Shown here in pieces: positions 1 to 10,849 of a DNA stretch of 64,000 nucleotides. The translations under genes and the position numbers were made by a program. Each line of letters starts with the position of its first letter. Positions within the stretch are counted from its first letter, which is position 1. The notes below the pieces were generated by a model, which worked only from the letters and a program-made list of their open reading frames with translations, was not told where the DNA came from and did not search any database. Source of the stretch: Zizania palustris (taxonomy: Eukaryota; Streptophyta; Magnoliopsida; Poales; Poaceae); contig JAAALK010000085.1 of assembly GCA_019279435.1 (NCBI GenBank), forward strand, positions 558,001 to 622,000, given 5' to 3'.

Positions 1-767
1 GCTATTTTTTATATTGGCAAATTAATGTTTGTTTGTTTCAATGTGCATGTATGCTATTTTTTGTTTGCTATACAATTGAGAAGCCACAATGCTATTCCTG
101 AACAATTGAGAATTTGTTCCGATCATAGTAATTTTAGAGTAATTTATATGTACATGCATGTTGTTTACATTAATATAGTGTGAAAAGCGTGTTGGCCATT
201 CTAGTTTACATTAATCCACCTCTTTCATAGCTAGCTGGACACCAATTGTGTGGTTATATGCATTGTGCATTGTACATGGGATGTCTTTGGATTGTGTATT
301 AATATGTTTCATATGCGATGTGCAGCCGGCCGCCGCCCGTCGCCGCCTACTGTCCTTCAGCGCCCGTCGACCTCTGCCACCCGCCGACCTCCGATCCATC
401 GCTGTCAAGTAAATTTTTCTTCTTTAAGAATTTTCTTCACTTTTGATTTATTAATTTTGTCGTAGTGGATTGCAATGATTTCTCTTGGTTTGCAACAATA
501 ATTACCAAGAGTAAAGTAGCATTCACAAAGTAATTAATAAAAACAAAAGTCAATTAATTTTATGCTTTTACAAGTGTTTACTATTAGATGTGCTATTATA
601 TATGATCTTAATTATATTCTTATGTTAATTTGTGGTTTGTTGAAGATTTCATTACGGTGATTAGTATATTATATATATATACTTTATTATATATATTTCT
701 TTTCGTATGCAATTTTTTATTTGACAACAACGTAGATAGTGTAACGAAACCTATGCGTCACCCGTTT
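1..767. other. AT-rich leader of CACTA A, no gene recognised
   Basis: Mostly AT-rich sequence with TATA-like runs around 655-690 and a short GC-rich patch at 320-400. Short open frames exist but none shows a known domain. The stretch probably belongs to the 5' part of CACTA A because it leads without a visible boundary into the hairpins and the tnp2 start. Confidence 0.4.
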
Positions 768-816
768 CGGACCAACATGTCTCACACGTGTCAAGCGTGT
801 GAGATGTGTAGGTCCG
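768..816. repeat. short hairpin upstream of CACTA A tnp2
   Basis: Arms 768-788 and 796-816 pair over 21 positions with one A-A mismatch and two G-T pairs around a small loop (789-795). It sits about 270 bases before the tnp2 start codon. If transcribed it would form a stable stem-loop. No tandem thymines follow, so a terminator role is not indicated. Confidence 0.8.
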
Positions 817-857
817 GAATTGTCCCTTTTTGGACAGCCTTGGAGTGGGCGACAGAG

Positions 858-1011
858 CGTGGTCTTTATGATGAGTCATGAGTCCGAATGGAATTTCAGT
901 AACATAACCTTGTTGTTCTCCATTGCACCACTATCAGGCGTGCAATTGGAGAACAGCAGGGTTATGCTGCTGAAATTTCGTTCGGACTCATGGCTCGTCA
1001 TAAATACCACG
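858..1011. repeat. long hairpin (about 70-bp stem) upstream of CACTA A tnp2
   Basis: Arms 858-927 and 942-1011 are inverted copies of each other with only scattered mismatches, G-T pairs and one bulge near the loop (about 928-941). The stem opens with CGTGGT and closes with ACCACG. It lies 42 bases downstream of the 768-816 hairpin and ends 79 bases before the tnp2 ATG at 1090, so it lies in the presumed leader of the transposase transcript. Such a stem is a plausible Dicer-like substrate, but this is inferred from shape alone. Confidence 0.85.
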
Positions 1012-1089
1012 TTTTGTCGGTCACTCTTGGGTGGGTTTAGGACCTATCTTATGATGCATTCTCGATTGAATGAATGTTTTGCCTATAGA

Positions 1090-1922
1090 ATGGCTGAGGA
1101 CGACCGACGGTGGATGTATAGTGGTTGGATGAAAACTGGAGCTCATACGAGGGAGTGGGTAATCAACGCTTAGAAATTTGTTGATCGTGCATTCGCTTTG
1201 ACAACAAACACTGGCGCGAGGTGACCATGCATGAAGTGCATAAATTATCGTTGGCAAGACAAGAGGACGTTGTCATTGCATATTTGCAAATATGGTTTCA
1301 TGCCAGGTTATGAAGTTTGGACTTTTCACAGCGAGACGGGCCGTGAAAAAATGGTATTAGTAGTGGAAGAAGATGATGATAGCGTTGCTGACGATAGGAT
1401 GGATGAGATGCTTGATGCTATACGACCGGAGTTTGAATCAAACCCTGAGGATCCTCCAACACCGGAGGTTCAAAAGTCTTTCGACATCCTTCGAGCTTTA
1501 GAAGAGCCATTGCATGAGCACACCACCGTAAGCGTTCTCACTTTCGTGACCCGTCTTATGGCCATTCAGTCAAAGTTTGCATTTTCAAACAATTGTTATA
1601 AGGAGCTCTTGAATCTGATCAGCGATATCCTTCCTAAGAACCATAAGGTGCCGAAAGACATGTACCAGTCAAAGAAAATGCTTTCTGCTCTCGGTATGGA
1701 GTATGAGAAGATTGATGTGTGCCGAGATAATTGTATGCTGTTTTGGAAAGAACATAGTAATGAGGTGAAATGCTTAAAATGTGGTAAACCGAATTCGTAG
1801 AGGTCATAAATGAAGACGGAGAGAAGGTGACGACAGAGGTTGCTCATAAGCAACTTCGTTAAATGCCTCTTACAACTCGGGTGAAATGATTGTTTCTCTC
1901 AAAGAAAACCGCCAGACATATG
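1090..1922 (+). pseudogene. CACTA tnp2-type transposase, N-terminal fragment
   Basis: The product starts like the transposase-associated domain of plant CACTA TNP2 proteins: RRWMYSGW near residue 8, CMKC and YRWQDKRT near residue 45, then HICKYGF-PGYEVW. A helical segment follows (LISDILPKNHKVPKDMYQSKKML) and then a Cys-pair region (CRDNC and CLKCGK) typical of the segment before the catalytic core. The reading frame is broken: in-frame stops at 1171-1173 and 1222-1224, a frameshift near 1791-1800, then stops at 1860-1862 and 1887-1889. Homology runs out about 1922 at RHM, before the catalytic region, so the core is deleted. The start at 1090 was chosen because the domain begins there. It cannot encode a working transposase. 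Confidence 0.85.
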
Positions 1923-2000
1923 CATAGATCCGACAAGAGCAGCTCCTAAGATGCATAGATCCGACATTAATTGGTCAGCCTATTGCATTTCAACTGGATG

Positions 2001-4118
2001 ATGAGGTAACTTTCAGATTGCTTTTTATGCCAGTTATAAACTATTACTAATTGTTTCAATACTATTTTGTAGGAGGAAGAACACTTGGAGAGTGCGGGTC
2101 ACGAGGATGATCCGGAGGGTGCGGGGCAGGGGGATGTCCCGGATGGTGCGGTCAGGAGGAGGGGGCTAAGGGTTCCAGGGCCTCAGTATCTTTCAGGACG
2201 AGCCACCTGGTCGCCCCACCAGTAGTCTCTTCCGGTGGAGCCAAGATCGAGATTACTCCTGTAGGTGATGGGTAAGTCTAATACTCTTCTGTTGTTTTGC
2301 TTTTTTTTTCAAAAAATTTCTTTCACTAAACTGACTTTATTTATTATGTATTTCTAGATCTTGGATTGACTCTCGGTTTGACGGCACTTCGAGGGTCAGG
2401 CAGGTTAACCAGATATTGGGTAATCTGTGTCGTCTGCACTACCCAGGGGTGCTGACAATGCCGACCGGTGAGCGGGTTCTATGCCAGACATGGGACCAGT
2501 ACCGGTTTGCTCCTGACGGGCGCCACGGAACTGCTCAGGGGGTGGTGTCTCATGACTTCTGGGTACGTCTTTTTTCAATCTTCTTTTAGTTTTAACATAA
2601 AGCTTTTCGAGTTACAACACGTTACTAAATATGACTTTCGCAGTTACGCTTTTGCTTGCCAGAAGTCGACAATCACCATAATCATGCCCTTCAAGTCTTC
2701 AACAACAATGCACACAAGGTGGTGAAGGACGCTATTTCGTATGCCCGCATTCAAGCGAATAATGCTTACTACAAGGAGAAGCTAGGGCAACGAATGAGCA
2801 AGGCGACGGGCGCATCGTCAATATATTTGACTGAAGAATAATACCGTTCGGTAAACAATTCTAACTTTTTAAATCTTCGATTGTTGAGATTTGTTGTCAT
2901 ATAATACAAATAGCATGTCTGTTCAGGTGAGGATTCCGTGGTTTGCAAACTGCGAGGACGCATATTTCGAATTCTGCAAGATTTGGTCTTCAGCTGCATT
3001 TAAGAAGACTTCCGAGCAGAAAAAACAATGCCGCAGGACGGATCCGAAGCACAGATATAGTGCCGATGGACATATTCGCCACGCTAAACGCATGGTAAGA
3101 CCTCATTATGTCACTCTCTATCTATAGATACATTGTAATGCGACTAACTCATTTCTATTGTACAGGAAGCTAAATCTGGCAACGTGCCATGTGACATAGA
3201 GGTGTATACCTCTGGTCACAAAGGAAGCGATCCTACACAGCCAGATGTCTTGTGTAGCCAGACAGCCACGGACCATTTGGTGAGATGTTAGCAATATTAA
3301 GAGTTTTCGTAATTTCATTTTTCTCTGTCTAATCGGACAGGTTTTTTGTAGGCACAGTATGGTGAACACATGGTTCGACTCCATGGAGAGGACTATGATT
3401 GGTGGAGAGAACCTGTCGACCAAATGGCCGTGTACTCCAGCGGAGGTGGAAAAAGCCATGGACGGTGAGACAATGTTTTTATTAATGTTTTGTGTATGAT
3501 ATTGTGATGGTAACTAACTCATTCAATTTTGCAGGTACACCATGTTCAATGGAGTTATTGACTCGAGAACGGTGAGAGCTCAGAAGTCAGCTCAGTCGTC
3601 GCAGAGCTCCATCAGAGTTGGCTCCAGCCGTCATCGCTTAGAAGAAAACCCAGAGGTGGTTCGGCTGAGGGAGGAAATGAGGCGGCGCGACGAGCACAGC
3701 AGGCAACAACAAGAGTACTATACCACCTGCTTAGCACAACAGCAGGCGATGATCCAAGTAAGTTTAGTTTACAGTGTTGCAGTTCAAAAGTATTCAGAAA
3801 TAGGTTTAGAACTAACTGATTACATTACAACATGTGTAGCAACTAGCCCAGCAGCATGGTGGATTTGAGATGTCCTTGTTCCAACCACTACCTCCCCCGC
3901 CACCACCACTATCTCCTACATCACGTGAGGTACCTCCTGACATATCGTTACTTTAGATACTTAAGTTAGCGTTTAGAAGGGTAGTTGAGTTCGTTCTCTA
4001 ATTTTGTCTATTTCTTCAGAGTTTCCATACGACTGGTCAGGATGGAGCCTCCGGGGAAAATGTGGATGAAGCGGGAGGCAGCGGCGGTGCCCACGACCCA
4101 AATGTGGGTGATCAGTGA
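2001..4118 (+). pseudogene. CACTA second gene, Transposase_24-like (about ten exons)
   Basis: This is the second (TNPA-like) gene of a CACTA element. Coding blocks with GT-AG borders can be traced: end of one exon at 2005, then 2073-2271, 2358-2562, 2644-2850, 2927-3094, 3166-3279, 3352-3464, 3535-3757, 3840-3929 and 4020-4118, ending at TGA 4116-4118. Recognisable peptides are RFDGTSRVRQVNQILGNL, WDQYRFAPDG, a basic Lys/Arg segment around 2990-3090, VYTSGHKGS, and a charged, Gln-rich likely coiled coil (LREEMRRRDEHSRQQQEYY) near 3665-3720, followed by a proline run. In the family this protein binds subterminal repeats; that role is inferred here. Two in-frame stops (TAG 2223-2225, TAA 2839-2841) argue for decay, although every splice site looks intact. 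Confidence 0.75.
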
Positions 4119-4455
4119 GTATGGATGTGTATTGTGAAGTTTGATTGAACCTGGATGTGATATGCGATTTGATATGAATTTGAATGTGTTGTGTGAATCT
4201 CGATGTGTTGTGTGACTTTGTATGTGAATTTGGATGATATATGTGAATGTGGATGTGTACTGTGACTTTGGATGTGAATTCAGTTGTGTTATGTGATTTT
4301 GGATGTGATGTGTGAAGTTTGGATGTGAGATGTGATTTTGGATGTTATATGTGAAGTTTGAATGTGAAGTTTGAATGTGATTTTGGATGTGAGATGTGAA
4401 TTTGGATGTGTATTGTGAATGTGATATAAATTGTGTTTGGATGTGAGTGTGAATA
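4119..4455. repeat. degenerate TG-rich tandem repeat
   Basis: Variants of a 12-20-base word (GTGAATTTGGATGTGA and relatives) repeat without strict period from just after the second-gene stop to the subterminal repeats. The opposite strand is open for about 159 codons with an Ile/Gln/His/Ser repeat, which is a by-product of the simple sequence. It probably represents the 3' untranslated part of the CACTA A second gene. Confidence 0.7.
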
Positions 4456-4487
4456 GGGGAACCAGGAAAAAACAAAAAAAAATACAA

Positions 4488-4830
4488 GCTAACTTCCGTC
4501 GGCTTTGACCATAGCCGACGGAAGTTAGCTGCTTTCGACCACGTGGGCAGAAAGGCTAACTTCCGTCGGCTAGGGCCAAAGCCGACGGAAGTTAGCTGCC
4601 CCTAACTTCCGTCGGCCAGCCTAGCCGATGGAAGTTAGCGCCCCTCTGCTGACGTGGCAAAGTTCGGCGCTAACTTTCGTCGGTGGCCGACGGAAGTTAG
4701 CTAACTTCCATCTCCTCGCTTCAGTCGGCCAAATGCCGACGGAAGTTAGCCTTTTGCCGACGAAAGTTAGCTTCTTTCATCGGGAAAGGGCTAACTTCCG
4801 TCGGCTTTGGCCGAGGGAAGTTCCCTGGAT
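4488..4830. repeat. CACTA A subterminal inverted repeats
   Basis: The word CTAACTTCCGTCGGC and its reverse complement alternate many times, often as face-to-face pairs separated by 5-20 bases (for example 4488-4530 and 4556-4600). They lie directly inside the right terminus, as the TNPA-binding arrays of CACTA elements do. A degenerate set of the same word is present in CACTA C at 61250-61370. Confidence 0.85.
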
Positions 4831-4833
4831 TGA

Positions 4834-4840
4834 TGTAGTG
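4834..4840. repeat. CACTA A right terminal inverted repeat end
   Basis: TGTAGTG, inverse of the canonical CACTACA end. It follows the last subterminal repeat by a few bases and is the natural 3' limit of element A. Confidence 0.75.
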
Positions 4841-6281
4841 ACATCACTTGAATTGGTTGAGCAGGACAAAACAATGTTCATAGAGACTTCTGAATATTCA
4901 GTTGATTCAGGTGACACAATGAATAGAGACAGAGCAATACATTATGATGATGAACAGTGCTGTATGGATCCTTCTCAAATCCTATCAGGGACAATCAATA
5001 TGGCAGTAGACAAGCTCTTGTTGAAAATCGTAATATCAAATTGCTAGAAACTGAGATCAGCGTGAGACTGCTGTAGCTGATAATCATCATGTGCTTGAAT
5101 GATTGCCAATACATTATAGTACTGATAGTTGTAATTGATTCAGCACATTTACTTTGTACTTCAGTCAAGAACAGATTCAAACTCAGCAAAGAATTTCCAC
5201 AAGAACACGGATCTTAACAGAATCTTCAGAAGATTGATCTCTTTGCTGAAGTTTCAGTTCTAAACAAAAACCTTCAGTATTCAGCCAAGAGATTGCTAGA
5301 GTTTTTAGTTCCAATATTCTTGTGCTGGAAAACAAATCAGAAACCAATGAAAAGAATGAATGAGCAGCATCTAATCCACTTTAATCAATCACAACAAATA
5401 AAACCAACTCTATTCCAGATTTGGTAAAGTGGTTCTGTTCTCAACAGGAAGTAATCAAGCATTATCAGAACAGAAACAGAAGCATTTGAAAATTAAGAAC
5501 ACAACAATTCAACAGATTTTCAGTGCTCAACTGAACCAATAAAATAGTCAAGACAGTACTGTTTGGATGTTGATTGTGCTCTGTAGCAAAACATCAAACA
5601 CCAGAATAACATCCAGAAAGAACCCACAAATCAAAACTTTCTCAAGGATGATCTAATCAGAAGAAACACACCTCCTGTGCTAGATGAAATCTCTATAGAA
5701 GAACTAGAAAAAAAGTTGTAGTGCTAGAAGAGGTGATCCCTGTAGTGAATCTGGCTTGCAAACAGTGCAGTCCCTTTTCAACCGATGAACAGTGTGCACA
5801 CAAGAAGAAGGCAGCAAAAATGGAAGAGCAAAGAAGAATAAAATTTCTGGTTGGTAGCCCCCAAAAAGTTCAGCCAAAAAGTTCCAAAAATATTCAGCAC
5901 AAGGTTCACCTTCCAGAATTTTTTCAGCACATGGATGAACAAAAAACTCTATGAAGAGATGGCCAAAATTTTTGCAGATTTCAAAAATGGAATCCTGGAA
6001 TCATGAATACCAAAAGCTATGAAGAAATCAGATGTGAAAAATGTATCAAAATTAATCTAGCAAGCAATCAAACATGTACTTCGAATGATGAATAGTGCAT
6101 GACAATGAACAGGAACCTGGTTTGAGATTTGCTTTCCTGTAGCCGATCCACACTTGTGTCGCTGCTTGCAATAGCACTTCTCTGTAGGAAATCCAGCAAA
6201 TACTGAAGAACCAACCAAGCTACAGGAAATACTCAACAAAAATCATAGAAAAGGAATGAAGGAAATCTGAAAAGAGGTTTC
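4841..6281. other. A-rich region without recognised gene, between CACTA A and a Copia LTR
   Basis: A-rich sequence with frequent TTCAG and CAGAA words. Open frames such as 4628-5047 (+) and 5721-5954 (+) show no known domain. It may be the distal part of the left LTR of the Copia element at 6282-12452, or a separate degenerate element. No boundary bases with a target duplication could be fixed. Confidence 0.35.
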
Positions 6282-7127
6282 TCTCAAAAGTGTTCACCGA
6301 CCACAAATTTATAGCCACTTCTTCACCTAATCCCATAGGCATGGGGTCCTTTATATAGGCAATCCCATCAAGGTATTCCCCAAAATACCATTAGGGTTTA
6401 ATGACCAAGTATTTTCCTAACTAGCCTTATGTATTTTTTCAGAATTAATAATTCTGAAAAATACACAAAAGTATACTCCTAATTTTATTACAACATTGAC
6501 CCTATTCTATTAATATTTTTTCAGAATTAAAAATTCTGAAAAATACTAAAAGATTACACTTAATCTAGATGACTGAAACAGAAAAATAAACTCCTATTTA
6601 TTGGAATTTAACAACATTTTATGATGTGACGGTTTTCAGCCGAAACCGACAAAGCCTTCCCGATCGCTGACATGTGACACCAATCCGTGAACTCGATCGC
6701 CAGCAAGTCTCTCCCGCTCTCGATCCACTCTAGCCGGCTAATCACTTGCACTGGCCTCCCTTTCACTGACTTGGTCGACACGCTATCTCGATCATCCGTA
6801 CGTCCATGTCTTGCTCTATCTCCACGTGCACTCATCAGATCATCCCGAACTTCACCTGGCATCCTTGATCCTCTGGCATCAAACTCCACGCTTGAACCTT
6901 GATCAACCGTCGTTGACAGTTGGCTAGCATCTCCTCCCTGCACACATGATATAAGAAAAAATAAAAAACACGACGCACAACGATTCCCTCATCATACACT
7001 CTCCACTCACACATTGATCCCATTGATACGAGCAAACCACCACTCACTCATCACTCTAGATCGAACAACCTTGTCAATCACTCGTCACCAACATAAAAAC
7101 CATAGTGCAACCTGACTTGGTTTCACA
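6282..7127 (-). repeat. Copia A 3' LTR (partial or diverged)
   Basis: The segment 6620-6955 is clearly related to 11970-12300, at the other end of the same element: both share the blocks around CACTTGCACTGGCCTCCC and ATGCTATCTCGATCATCC-like words and a closing CAATCACTC-ATAAAACCATAGTGCAA block. The right end TTTCACA at 7127 reads TGTGAAACC on the element strand, a proper TG start, and is preceded on that strand by a purine-rich stretch (7128-7140). A TATA-like TTTATATAGG at 6350-6359 fits a U3 promoter. The left limit is uncertain. Confidence 0.55.
6431..6545. repeat. twin perfect hairpins in a Copia LTR
   Basis: Two near-identical palindromes lie 80 bases apart: 6431-6464 and 6513-6545. Each has the core TTTTTCAGAATT and its complement around a 3-4 base loop. 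They sit just downstream (on +) of a TATA-like box at 6352-6358 on the minus strand, within presumed LTR sequence. Confidence 0.6.
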
Positions 7128-7299
7128 TGTGACCCTTTGATCTAGCTCACTGATAATCTGCTATAGAGGTTGCATCTTCTAAATTTGTCGCAGAGCTTCT
7201 TGATGAGATGTAGCCTCCGCCTCAACTCTTGCTAGAGAGTGGTTTAAGATGACCGAAGTCAAAGCAGATGCTTTGGGTCCTCTTGTCGAAGTAGTCAAT

Positions 7300-8720
7300 G
7301 CTAGGTCTGCTTCAGAGATTGACATCGAGGGAAGTAGTGGATCATCCTTAAGCTCTTAAAATTCTGATGGATCTTCTTCTTCAAAGATGGTCTCATCCAT
7401 ATCCTGCTTACTCGCAAGCTCAAAAGAAGTAATAATACAGGGGAAGACTCATCAAAAGTTACATCACATGACTCAATGACTGTGTTAGTATCAAGGTTAA
7501 AAACATTATATGAATGACCATGAAGTGAATAACCCAAAAATAAACCATCGGAAGAATGCGACTCATATTTTTCAAGATTACCATGTTTTAGAATAAAGCA
7601 CCAACAACCAAACACTCTCAAATGAGTAACTTTGGGATTCCTTCCAAAACGCAGCTCATAAGATGTCAAATTCAAAAGTGAGCACAGAAAGATCTGGTTG
7701 GAGATGTAACAAGTAGTGCTCATGGCCTCACCCAAAATCTTCTAGGAGTAATATGCTTGTCGAGCATCATCCTAGCAATCTCCACTAGAATGCGGTTCTT
7801 TCTCTCAACAACTCCATTTTGTTGAGGAACCCACGAAGCAGAAAATTAATGTTTAGTACCATGCTCAAGGAAAAAGTCAATGAAGAAACTATTCTTGAAA
7901 TCGGTGTCGTTATAACTTCTAATTGCTTTCAATGCACCAAAAAGTTTAGTGAACAGTCTCATGCTCTGAAAGTGTGAAAACACTTCATCCTTCCTTGCAA
8001 GAAAGAAGACCCAAGAATACCGGGAGTTGTCATCCACCACGACAAGGACATACCATTTGCCACCTAAAGAACTAACCCGAGAAGGACCTACAGTGTCCAT
8101 ATGGAGAATTTCTTCGGGTTGTTCAGTCATCACTACATTGATTGGTGAATGAAAGGTGACAAGCATCATTCCATGTCGACAAGGAGCACAAACGAGATTG
8201 TTCACAAACTTGAGCTTGGGCAATCCTCAGATTAGACCTAGGACACTAAGTCGAGCGAGCAAGTCAAAACTCATATGCCCTAGTCTCCTATGCCACATCT
8301 AGAGCTCAGAAGAAGGTTTAGCAATAAGACAATGAGAAGAACCAAAAGACTCAGAAAAATTAGCTCCCAATACCCTCCCTATTCTTCAAATATTACAAAC
8401 AAAAACGCTAGAAAAATCAAAAACATGTGAAGTATCGCGTATGAAATGCACTACCAAGCCCTCATCAAGCAACTGTGATATAGAAAGCAAATATTATCCC
8501 AAATCCTCAACCAAAGCAACATCTTTGAGAACGAAATTTTCATTAATTTTAACCATACCTTTGCCTTTCACTCTACTCCTTCGATTGTTGCCGAAGGTAA
8601 TGTACTCACATCGCTCGGTTGAGGTGCGGCTGTAGACCCATGATGTATTCCCGGTCATGTGGCGCAAACAACCAAAATCTATGATCCACTTGTTCTCTAG
8701 GCCTCCGTCTGCTGCCTAAA
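7300..8720 (-). pseudogene. Copia A protease and integrase region of pol
   Basis: Reading right to left: a protease-like motif DFGCLRHMTG (near 8680; the usual Ser of D-S-G-C is Phe), then a GAG-pre-integrase block with MWHRRLGHMSFDLL (near 8290) and a Cys pair, then the integrase core. Core residues seen are D in HMDTVGP (near 8100), D in RSYNDTDF (near 7915) and E in NGVVERKNR (near 7805). The C-terminal part includes RVFGCWCF and GLFLGYS. Breaks: stop between the protease block and the pre-integrase block, a stop after HGTKH (about 7843), and a frameshift at FW/GEAM near 7738. Homology stops about 7300 with no RT. The product would have inserted element cDNA; this copy is dead. Confidence 0.8.
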
Positions 8721-8820
8721 CAAAATGAGAAAATCTCGAGTGCTCACTACTAGGGTGAGTGAAAAACTGACGTGGTATCTAGCACTGAGAGACTCGAGCT
8801 ACAGGCAAAATAGTAGTAGA

Positions 8821-9450
8821 CTATCTATGCATAATATATGAATCATGATAAAAAGTGTAAGGTCTACCTAAATGGCGAAAGCCGTAAAAACGACAAGGTC
8901 TCCTAACCTGTTGAGGATCTAAAACACTAACACGTGGTCTAGCACCATATGAGTCATGGTGTATCCCATGATGGGAAAATCCTCTCATATGATAACAGGA
9001 AGCCTTAAGAAAATGAGAACGAGAATGAGACATGCTCATGTAAACCAACAAGTGGCTGATACATGTCCCGTGTCCACATCTCCCAAGAACATCGCACATC
9101 ATTCATGCAACAAAAACAGAAACCAATCAAATGTCCAACCCTCTAGCAATATGAGCAATGAAAAATCATTTTGGAGGCAGGAATATGAGTCTTGGCAGCA
9201 ATCCTCACATGCTCTCTTGGTTTCTGTTGAGGGGCTTTCTCAGGTGGAGGATGTGTTTTCTTTGTAGGGTGGATGGGTTTCTTGGGCTTTTGTGCAATGT
9301 CTAACTGGCCTCTCTCATTCTCTAGGGTAGTGGGTGAAGTGAACATTGTTTTGCTCTTAATATCTGGAGTGGTTCTATCGCAACCCAACCCTAGAGCTAA
9401 CCCTGCTCTGTCAACACATATCTTGGTCTTGGCTAAGAGAAAATCCATCC
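8821..9450 (-). pseudogene. Copia A gag C-terminal part with second zinc knuckle
   Basis: The segment carries FHCSYC, an in-frame stop, then RVGHLIGFC. Together these have the spacing C-X2-C-X4-H-X4-C of a retroviral zinc knuckle, with the stop replacing one spacer residue. Upstream is a Lys/Pro-rich linker (KPKKPIHPTKKTHPPPEK) and a CVDRAGLALGLG block typical of SIRE-like gag. Downstream is a His/Arg-rich tail before protease. Confidence 0.65.
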
Positions 9451-9457
9451 TACCCTT

Positions 9458-10840
9458 TCATTCAGTGCATTTGGCCACCATAGAGAGAAGATAATCATTT
9501 TCAATCATGAGTTTGTCAACTTGCCCTCTAGCAAAGCTGAGTTGGTCCTTTAGGGTGATGCAAGCGGAACAAGCTAGCTGCACATCCTTAGAACTCTCAA
9601 CACTCTCCAATCTAGCCTCAAGTTCTTTAACATGATTGTCCCTAAGTTCAATGCTTTCAATGAGTAATGGCCAATTTGAACAAGCATCAGAAACAAGATG
9701 TCTATACTCCACCACATTGAGCTCTTTCTTTGCAATCTCAAGCTTATCGATAGTTTGAGTTTGCAAAGACCATAGCTCGGCTAGCTCACTCATGACTGCA
9801 CAGTAGAAATCACACGGAGCATCATCTAACTTAGACTTAAGCAAGGCATACTTAGTGAAAACAGAATCAAGTCTAAGTCTAAGTTCTTTGTGTTCCCTAG
9901 CAGCTTTCACAAGTAACCTATCCTGACCAATTAAAGCATCATTCAATTCATCAACTTTAACCAAACTGTTGTCATGGGATAAAGCTACCTCTCATGAGTC
10001 TAGCTCATCATCGCTGTGGATGCCGTCGGCCATGAAGCAAATACTTGTGAAGTCCTTCGCCTTCTCCTCCTTCTATGGTTCATCCTCATCAGAGCTTGGC
10101 TCTTAACTTGAAGAAGTGTCGATGTCTCTCAATGCAAGCATGAAAACTCTGGATGCTGCCTTGGCTGCTCTTTTAGCTAGCTTGTCGTGGTTCTTCTTGA
10201 AGTAGGTCTTCTTGTCCCTCTTCTAGTGCATGTGCTCATTCTCATCTTTCTTTTTCAATTTAGGGCAGTTAGCTTTAACGTGAAAAAGATCTCTGCATTC
10301 AAAACATCCCTGAGAGCCTCCTCTCCTCTGATCTCGTATATCATTATATAAATGGGTGAACTTCTTGACAATGAGAGCAAACTCCTCATCATCTAGAGTG
10401 TCCACCTGCTCTTTTGTGATAGAGAACAGAGAGGACACATAAGAACTAGATGAAATAACTCTAGTTGAGGTGCCACTGCTAGAATCAGAAACTAGTGCCA
10501 TGGATGGTGGCAAAGAGTTTCCAATTCCTTGGCAAGACGCCATGGCAATTTAAGTGGACTTGAGCTTGCTAAAGAGTTCATAACAAGTTAACGTGTCGTA
10601 ACTTGTGGATTCCTCAATACTGGATATCTTCACTTCCCATATGCTACGATCAAGATCATAGCGAAGCTTGATAGCACTCTCATGATTAGAATAAGCAAGC
10701 ACTCCCGTGAATCAAGATTACTCACGATGGCATAAAACAGGAAAATATGGCAATAATAGATTCATCATGGCTCTGCACAAACATTTTTATATTATTGATT
10801 GTATGTGCTTTGGCGCCTCAACAAATTCTTTCAAATTGAT
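9458..10840 (-). pseudogene. Copia A gag: capsid end, zinc knuckle and coiled coil
   Basis: Starting from about 10840, readable capsid-like peptides (KVINLKEFVEAPKH, LDRSIWEVKISSIEES, LTCYELFSKLKS) run with stops and frameshifts into MASCQGIGN at 10543. A zinc knuckle CFECRDLFHVKANC (C-X2-C-X4-H-X4-C) lies at about 10250-10310. A separate open segment of 168 codons (9964-9458) is a leucine/glutamate-rich coiled coil (for example IELRDNHVKELEARLESVES). The gag binds and packages element RNA in the family. The N-terminal half of the capsid is missing because LTR sequence abuts at about 10850. Confidence 0.7.
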
Positions 10841-10849
10841 GACCTTTTC

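Larger units (their letters stand above)
1..4840 (+). mobile_element. CACTA (En/Spm) DNA transposon A, right part
   Basis: The right terminus at 4834-4840 reads TGTAGTG, the inverse of CACTACA. It is preceded by dense subterminal inverted repeats (4488-4830) and two decayed genes in CACTA order: tnp2 (1090-1922), then a Transposase_24-like gene (2001-4118). The left terminus is not in the window: no matching subterminal repeats occur in bases 1-760, so the element starts upstream. The tnp2 core is missing between the two genes, so the copy is non-autonomous. The three bases after the end (ACA) would be the target duplication but cannot be paired with a left copy. Confidence 0.85.

Noticed and set aside
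4008..4487. 159-codon minus-strand protein
   Set aside because: It is the opposite strand of a TG-rich simple repeat and reads as Ile/Gln/His/Ser repeats.
7301..8223. Two separate genes
   Set aside because: Both are parts of one Copia integrase divided by a stop and a frameshift.
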